Shown one piece after another: positions 31,326-32,351 of a stretch of 32,351 nucleotides of DNA. A program made the position numbers and the translations under genes. Numbering within the stretch: position 1 is the first letter of the stretch; the number at the start of each line of letters is the position of its first letter. The DNA is taken from contig NW_003136846.1 of the NCBI RefSeq assembly GCF_000003605.2, forward strand, positions 62,745 to 95,095, given 5' to 3'. This stretch comes from Saccoglossus kowalevskii (lineage: Eukaryota > Hemichordata > Enteropneusta > Harrimaniidae). The notes beneath the pieces are model-generated. The model had not been told where the DNA came from and ran no database searches. It saw only the letters and a list, made by a program, of their open reading frames with translations.

Positions 31326-31456
31326 CGACATATTTGGAAAATATGAACATCATGAGCGTTATACACCGGCCAAGTAATTGACAGAACGAGTAGCTTATCA
31401 GTGACGGTTGTGATATCTTGCAGTAGTGATAGAAAGACCATGGTGTTACCGGCCAT
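31326..31456 (-). CDS. possible first coding exon (unidentified)
   Basis: An ATG at 31456 in the strong context GAAGTATGGCC opens 43 codons (MAGNTMVFLSLLQD, later LLVLSITWPVY) and ends at a consensus donor TGTCG|GTAAGT. It could be a first exon of a minus-strand gene such as the LDLa-CAP gene, but its phase (2) does not match exon A (phase 0) directly and the peptide is not a typical signal sequence. Confidence 0.22.
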
Positions 31457-31819
31457 ACTTCCTCCTCACAGTCTTTAAAACGGTTTGCCCATAGGTTTCA
31501 ATGTGTTGTTCAGAAGAAGGAGTTATTTTAAGAAGTCGCAAAGTCCGTGCGGCCTTTTTTGATATGTATACATTGTATAAATAGCTATCACCACGATTAC
31601 ATCCTCACAATCCCTCTTTGTATTGTGTTGTTTTTTACAATAACAGCGCAGTGGTCGTGTATGAGATAAATGTTGGTTAAACGAGTTTTCTCTCAATCCG
31701 AGGTACTCTCCGAAGCACAAATAAAAGTTTTTGACATGGGCGTGATGTGCACTAAGTAAGGATTTTTATTATATACGATATCAACGGGGTGAGCAGTTGA
31801 TCGCTCACTTAGTTTGCCA

Positions 31820-31830
31820 TAGAGGGCGCC
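31820..31830 (+). promoter_or_regulatory. CTCF-core-like motif TAGAGGGCGCC
   Basis: TAGAGGGCGCC fits the 11-base core YAGRKGGCRSY of the animal CTCF consensus at every position. Single motif, no occupancy evidence. Confidence 0.2.
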
Positions 31831-31979
31831 GATTTTATAATAATTTTAGTCGGTTCAAAATTTTCTCCCATAAATATTAATACATCACCATATAATTTTT
31901 AAAAAACGAATTTTTACAAATTATCTGGTGGGTTGAGTATTCTTTCTAATTTCAACCAAAATTAAAAATTAATAATAAA

Positions 31980-32351
31980 AAAGTAGCAAGAAGAAGGAAT
32001 CCAACAATTACCGTGGTATATCTTTATTGACAACTATCACAAATGTATTTACTAATGTTATTTGATATACTAGAATCAATATGTGGGCATAATAGAATTT
32101 TCCAATTGTTTGCAAGCTCGTTTTTATCAAGGTTATTCCACTGTTGACTATTTATTTATTTTGCAAACAATCATTGAACGTTATCGTTATCGGTCGTTGG
32201 GAGAATATATTGCGTATATGTGAATTAAGCTTTTGATCGCGTTGACCACCATCTATTGTTTTATAAGTTAGTCAGAGTTGGTATTATGGGTAAAGCTTTT
32301 AATGTAATCAAATTAATGTACCAGAATGTAAAAGCATGTGTTCGCGCCCCC
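31980..32351 (+). pseudogene. non-LTR reverse transcriptase fragment (continues past right edge)
   Basis: Three consecutive blocks in different frames match the fingers and palm of a LINE RT: NNYRGISLLTTITNVFTNVI (from about 31998), then QARFYQGYSTVDYLFILQ (about 32116-32170), then AFDRVDHHLLFYKLVRVGIM (32229 on) running open to the window end with KACVRAP. AFDRVDH holds the motif A catalytic Asp. Stops and frameshifts between the blocks show decay. It is distinct in wording from the RT at 15.2-17.9 kb. It may be the same family as the C-terminal fragment at 25.9 kb. Confidence 0.85.

Overview
The window looks like AT-rich nuclear DNA from an invertebrate animal, probably marine. The evidence is a vertebrate-like rhodopsin-family receptor, spliced LDL-receptor class A and CAP exons, several non-LTR retrotransposon remnants, TTAA-flanked non-autonomous DNA elements and long gene-poor stretches. 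No operons or prokaryotic signals are visible. Metazoan origin is well supported. A finer placement (for example hemichordate, lancelet or mollusc) is only a guess.

Layout, left to right. (1) 3-644 (+) is the 3' end of an ORF from an uncharacterised invertebrate repeat-like family with a Cys-rich CXC-type tail, followed by a poly(A) signal and X-box-like motifs. (2) 2.5-6.5 kb is non-coding, with three perfect CRE palindromes and a complete 921-bp element with terminal inverted repeats (TIRs). (3) 6641-7660 (+) is the one intact protein gene, a 339-residue class A GPCR in a single coding exon behind a probable 5' UTR intron. (4) 8115-8636 is a second TIR element, then about 5 kb without recognisable genes. 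(5) 13955-18105 is a 38-bp minisatellite split by a degenerate non-LTR retrotransposon (14281-18015), which contains a 503-base assembly gap. (6) 18.1-23.5 kb is mostly empty, with one possible first exon near 20.5-21.0 kb (-) and two long palindromes at 22.8 kb.

(7) 23.58-28.13 kb (-) holds exons of a multi-exon gene that no single ORF reveals. They are an N-terminal segment with one LDLa domain, a second LDLa domain, and the first half of a CAP/SCP domain. The second LDLa exon appears cut in two by about 2.4 kb of mobile DNA. That DNA has CAGGCCCGTAG/CTACGGGCCTG ends and contains a copy of the second TIR family, which is itself interrupted by a retrotransposon 3' fragment. The gene is therefore probably broken in this assembly. 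(8) 28.2-31.9 kb is gene-poor with a few weak exon candidates. (9) The right edge (31.98-32.35 kb) enters another non-LTR reverse transcriptase.

No functional co-operation between the genes can be argued. The main story is layered transposon insertion into a tandem array and into a coding exon. All splice models here are read by eye from splice motifs, reading phase and domain cysteine spacing.
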